The notes under the pieces: generated by a model | What the model was told of the DNA's origin: nothing | The model's database searches: none | The model's input: only the letters and a program-made list of their open reading frames with translations | Assembly (NCBI GenBank): GCA_964370315.1 | Contig: CAYJIS010000047.1 | Coordinates: 1-15,656 of the forward strand | DNA: 15,656 nucleotides | Source of the DNA: CAYJFX01 sp964370315 | Lineage (GTDB): Bacteria > Spirochaetota > Spirochaetia > Treponematales > Treponemataceae | Reading direction: 5' to 3' | Translations under genes and position numbers: made by a program | In this document: positions 13,688 to 15,656 of the stretch, piece after piece | Layout: the number at the start of each line of letters is the position of its first letter | How positions within the stretch are numbered: position 1 is the stretch's first letter

Positions 13688-15604
13688 ATGACAGCTAATT
13701 ATTCAGCGACAAACATTCAAGTACTAAAAGGGCTTGAAGCTGTTAGAAAAAGACCTGGTATGTATATTGGATCTACAGGACCAGATGGGCTTCACCACTT
13801 AGTATATGAAGTTGTTGATAACTCTATAGATGAAGCAATGGCAGGTCATTGTGATAAAATTCTTGTTGTTCTTGAACCAGATGATATTGTAAGGGTTGAA
13901 GACAATGGACGAGGTATACCAATTGATATTCATCCTGGAGAAGGAATTAGTGCTCTAGAACTCGTTTTAACAAAACTTCATGCGGGTGGTAAATTCGATA
14001 AAGGTTCTTATAAAGTTTCTGGTGGTCTTCATGGTGTTGGTGTTTCTTGTGTAAATGCACTTTCTACAAAACTTGAAGCATTTGTAGAAAAAGATGGAAA
14101 AAAATATTTTCAAGAGTTTAAAATAGGAAAATCACAAGGAACAGTAAAAGAAATTGGTACTTCTGATAAAAGAGGGACAACTATTCGATGGAAACCTGAT
14201 CCTGAAATCTTTACCGAAACAACAACACATAATTTTGATGTGTTGTCAACACGTCTTCGTGAGCTTGCTTTTTTAACAAGTGGTATAACAATAACTTTTA
14301 GAGATGAAAGACTTTCAACTCCAAAAGAAGTAATATTTCAGTTTGATGGTGGTATAAGACACTTTGTAAAATATCTTAATGAAGGAAAGTCTGTTACGCC
14401 TGCAGAGCCCGTATTTATTTGTGGAGAAAAAGATGATGTTGTTGTAGAAATATCTCTTCAATACAATGATGGATATAATGAAACTATTTTATCTTTCGTA
14501 AATGATATAAATACTAAAGAAGGTGGTACACACCTTGAAGGTTTTAAATCAGCTTTGACGAGAGTAATGAATGAATTCTTAAAAAACAATGCAAAGCTCC
14601 AGAAAAAAATGGAAAAAGAAGAAAAGCTTACAGGCGAAGATGTTCGTGCTGGTATTGCTGCCGTTATTTCTATTAAGGTACCTGAACCTCAGTTTGAGGG
14701 ACAAACTAAAACAAAACTCGGGAATACAGAGGTTCGTGGTATAGTAGATTCTTTGATGACAGAGAATTTAACGCTTTTCTTTGAACAAAATCCAAAAATT
14801 GTTGAACATATTCTTGAAAAATGTGTTTCTGAAGCTATGGCACGTATTGCAGCCCGTAAAGCAAAAGAAGCAACAAGAAGAAAAAGTTCTTTAGATAGTT
14901 TTGGCCTTCCTGGAAAACTTGCAGACTGTTCTTTAAAGGATCCTTCACAATGCGAAGTATACATTGTGGAAGGGGACTCTGCAGGTGGTTCAGCTAAAAA
15001 AGGCAGAGATAGTAAAACACAAGCAATTCTTCCTCTTTGGGGTAAAATGCTTAACGTTGAAAGAACAAGACCAGAAAAAGTTATAAGTAATGAAAAACTT
15101 CAGCCAGTTATTGCTTCTTTGGGAACAGGAATTGGAAAAGATTTTAATATTGAAAAATTACGATATCATAAAGTTATTATAATGGCTGACGCCGACGTTG
15201 ACGGTTCTCACATTAGAACACTCATTTTAACTTTCTTCTTTAGACACATGGAAGAACTTATTGAAAAAGGACATGTATATTTAGCTATGCCTCCTTTATA
15301 CAAAATATCATTTAATAAAAAAGAATGGTATGTGTATAATGATAATGAGCGAGATGAAATTATAAAAGAAATTGGACAAAATGGTGAAAAAATAAATGTT
15401 CAACGTTATAAGGGTCTTGGTGAAATGGATGGTATTCAACTTTGGGAAACAACAATGGATCCAAGCCGACGGCGCATGATGCAAGTAACCCTTCCTGATG
15501 CAATTGAGGCTAACCACATATTCAGTACACTTATGGGTGAAGAAGTTGAACCTAGACGTAAGTTCATTGAAGAAAATGCTGTTTACGCAAACCTAGATGT
15601 TTAA
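13688..15604 (+). CDS. gyrB: DNA gyrase subunit B
   Basis: 638 residues, the usual length for bacteria without the extra E. coli-type insertion. The GHKL ATPase domain shows EVVDNSIDEA (41-50), EDNGRGIP (71-78) and SGGLHGVGVSCVNALS (111-126), with the transducer QTK at 339-341. The TOPRIM domain has EGDSAGGSA (428-436) and MADADVDGSH (499-508), supplying the Mg-binding E428, D501 and D503. The C-terminus has QRYKGLGEM (572-580) and DPSRRRMMQV (591-600). With GyrA it introduces negative supercoils. AAGGA at 13677-13681 supports the start. The residue equivalent to E. coli Lys447, in ILPLWGK, is Trp451 here. The gene runs rightward from the origin, divergent from dnaA. Confidence 0.98.
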   Translation: MTANYSATNIQVLKGLEAVRKRPGMYIGSTGPDGLHHLVYEVVDNSIDEAMAGHCDKILVVLEPDDIVRVEDNGRGIPIDIHPGEGISALELVLTKLHAGGKFDKGSYKVSGGLHGVGVSCVNALSTKLEAFVEKDGKKYFQEFKIGKSQGTVKEIGTSDKRGTTIRWKPDPEIFTETTTHNFDVLSTRLRELAFLTSGITITFRDERLSTPKEVIFQFDGGIRHFVKYLNEGKSVTPAEPVFICGEKDDVVVEISLQYNDGYNETILSFVNDINTKEGGTHLEGFKSALTRVMNEFLKNNAKLQKKMEKEEKLTGEDVRAGIAAVISIKVPEPQFEGQTKTKLGNTEVRGIVDSLMTENLTLFFEQNPKIVEHILEKCVSEAMARIAARKAKEATRRKSSLDSFGLPGKLADCSLKDPSQCEVYIVEGDSAGGSAKKGRDSKTQAILPLWGKMLNVERTRPEKVISNEKLQPVIASLGTGIGKDFNIEKLRYHKVIIMADADVDGSHIRTLILTFFFRHMEELIEKGHVYLAMPPLYKISFNKKEWYVYNDNERDEIIKEIGQNGEKINVQRYKGLGEMDGIQLWETTMDPSRRRMMQVTLPDAIEANHIFSTLMGEEVEPRRKFIEENAVYANLDV

Positions 15605-15612
15605 TATAATTA

Positions 15613-15641
15613 ACAATTAATAATGTATAATTATTAATTGT
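15613..15641. other. AT-rich hairpin after gyrB
   Basis: Perfect 12-bp inverted repeat ACAATTAATAAT (15613-15624) / ATTATTAATTGT (15630-15641) with a 5-nt loop, beginning 9 bp after the gyrB stop. Only one pair is G-C and no U-run follows, so it would be a weak terminator; it could instead modulate or protect the transcript between gyrB and the next gene. Confidence 0.5.
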
Positions 15642-15644
15642 GCA

Positions 15645-15656
15645 TGGAGAAAAAAT
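15645..15656 (+). promoter_or_regulatory. Probable ribosome binding site of a gene starting at or beyond the right edge
   Basis: TGGAGAAAAAT at the window end resembles the AGGAGATAAAA and GGAGAGAAAA leaders just before the ATG of the immunophilin and yidC genes. A start codon could begin with the final AT. gyrA would be the usual follower of gyrB, but this cannot be seen. An alternative is ATG at 15644 reading MEKN, which lacks its own ribosome binding site. Confidence 0.35.

Overview
The window is AT-rich chromosomal DNA from a diderm bacterium, most likely a spirochaete of the Treponema group. Three things point that way. YidC carries a long periplasmic domain, as in outer-membrane bacteria. 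A lipoprotein fuses a cyclophilin to an FKBP, an architecture known from Treponema denticola. A DciA-type DUF721 gene follows recF. This assignment is inference from gene content; no 16S or database search was possible. The window is one side and the core of a chromosomal replication origin region.

Layout. Positions 1-623 (minus) hold the N-terminal 207 residues of a protein that looks like a free-standing Hsp70 substrate-binding beta domain with an acidic repetitive tail; it runs off the left edge. Positions 624-775 are a divergent promoter region. Positions 776-4195 (plus) are a compact three-gene operon with overlapping genes: a RarD/EamA permease, an exported family 3 glycoside hydrolase (NagZ-like) and a GNAT-domain protein. 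A bidirectional hairpin at 4198-4223 separates it from a convergent minus-strand operon (9347 to 4243): rpmH, rnpA, yidD, yidC, jag/khpB, a secreted protein of unknown function and the cyclophilin-FKBP lipoprotein. Upstream, also on the minus strand, is the replication cluster dnaA, dnaN, recF, dciA (13591 to 9478). gyrB (13688-15604) runs the other way, and an AT-rich hairpin and probable ribosome binding site at the right edge suggest another gene just beyond the window.

How the parts fit. Genes diverge around dnaA: dnaA-dnaN-recF-dciA and the YidC operon run left, gyrB runs right, as expected if replication starts here and most genes are co-oriented with fork movement. The permease-hydrolase-GNAT operon is the exception and faces the origin. 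The 207-bp dnaN-dnaA gap is the best oriC candidate. It has a one-mismatch DnaA box, six copies of TTAACA/TGTTAA, a 9-bp-arm inverted repeat, an AT-only palindromic block and a run of TAA/TAG triplets. The YidC operon couples a ribosomal protein, RNase P protein, the membrane insertase and its partners with two exported proteins, one a predicted folding catalyst.

No tRNA, rRNA, CRISPR array or insertion sequence was seen. No gap longer than 300 bases lacks a gene; the largest are 207 bp (11975-12181), 152 bp (624-775) and 130 bp (9348-9477), all described below. Most genes are ordinary members of known families. The points most worth a second look are the Hsp70-like fragment protein, two promoters whose -10 boxes sit almost on the start codon (leaderless mRNA candidates), the oriC repeat pattern, and the two exported proteins attached to the yidC operon.
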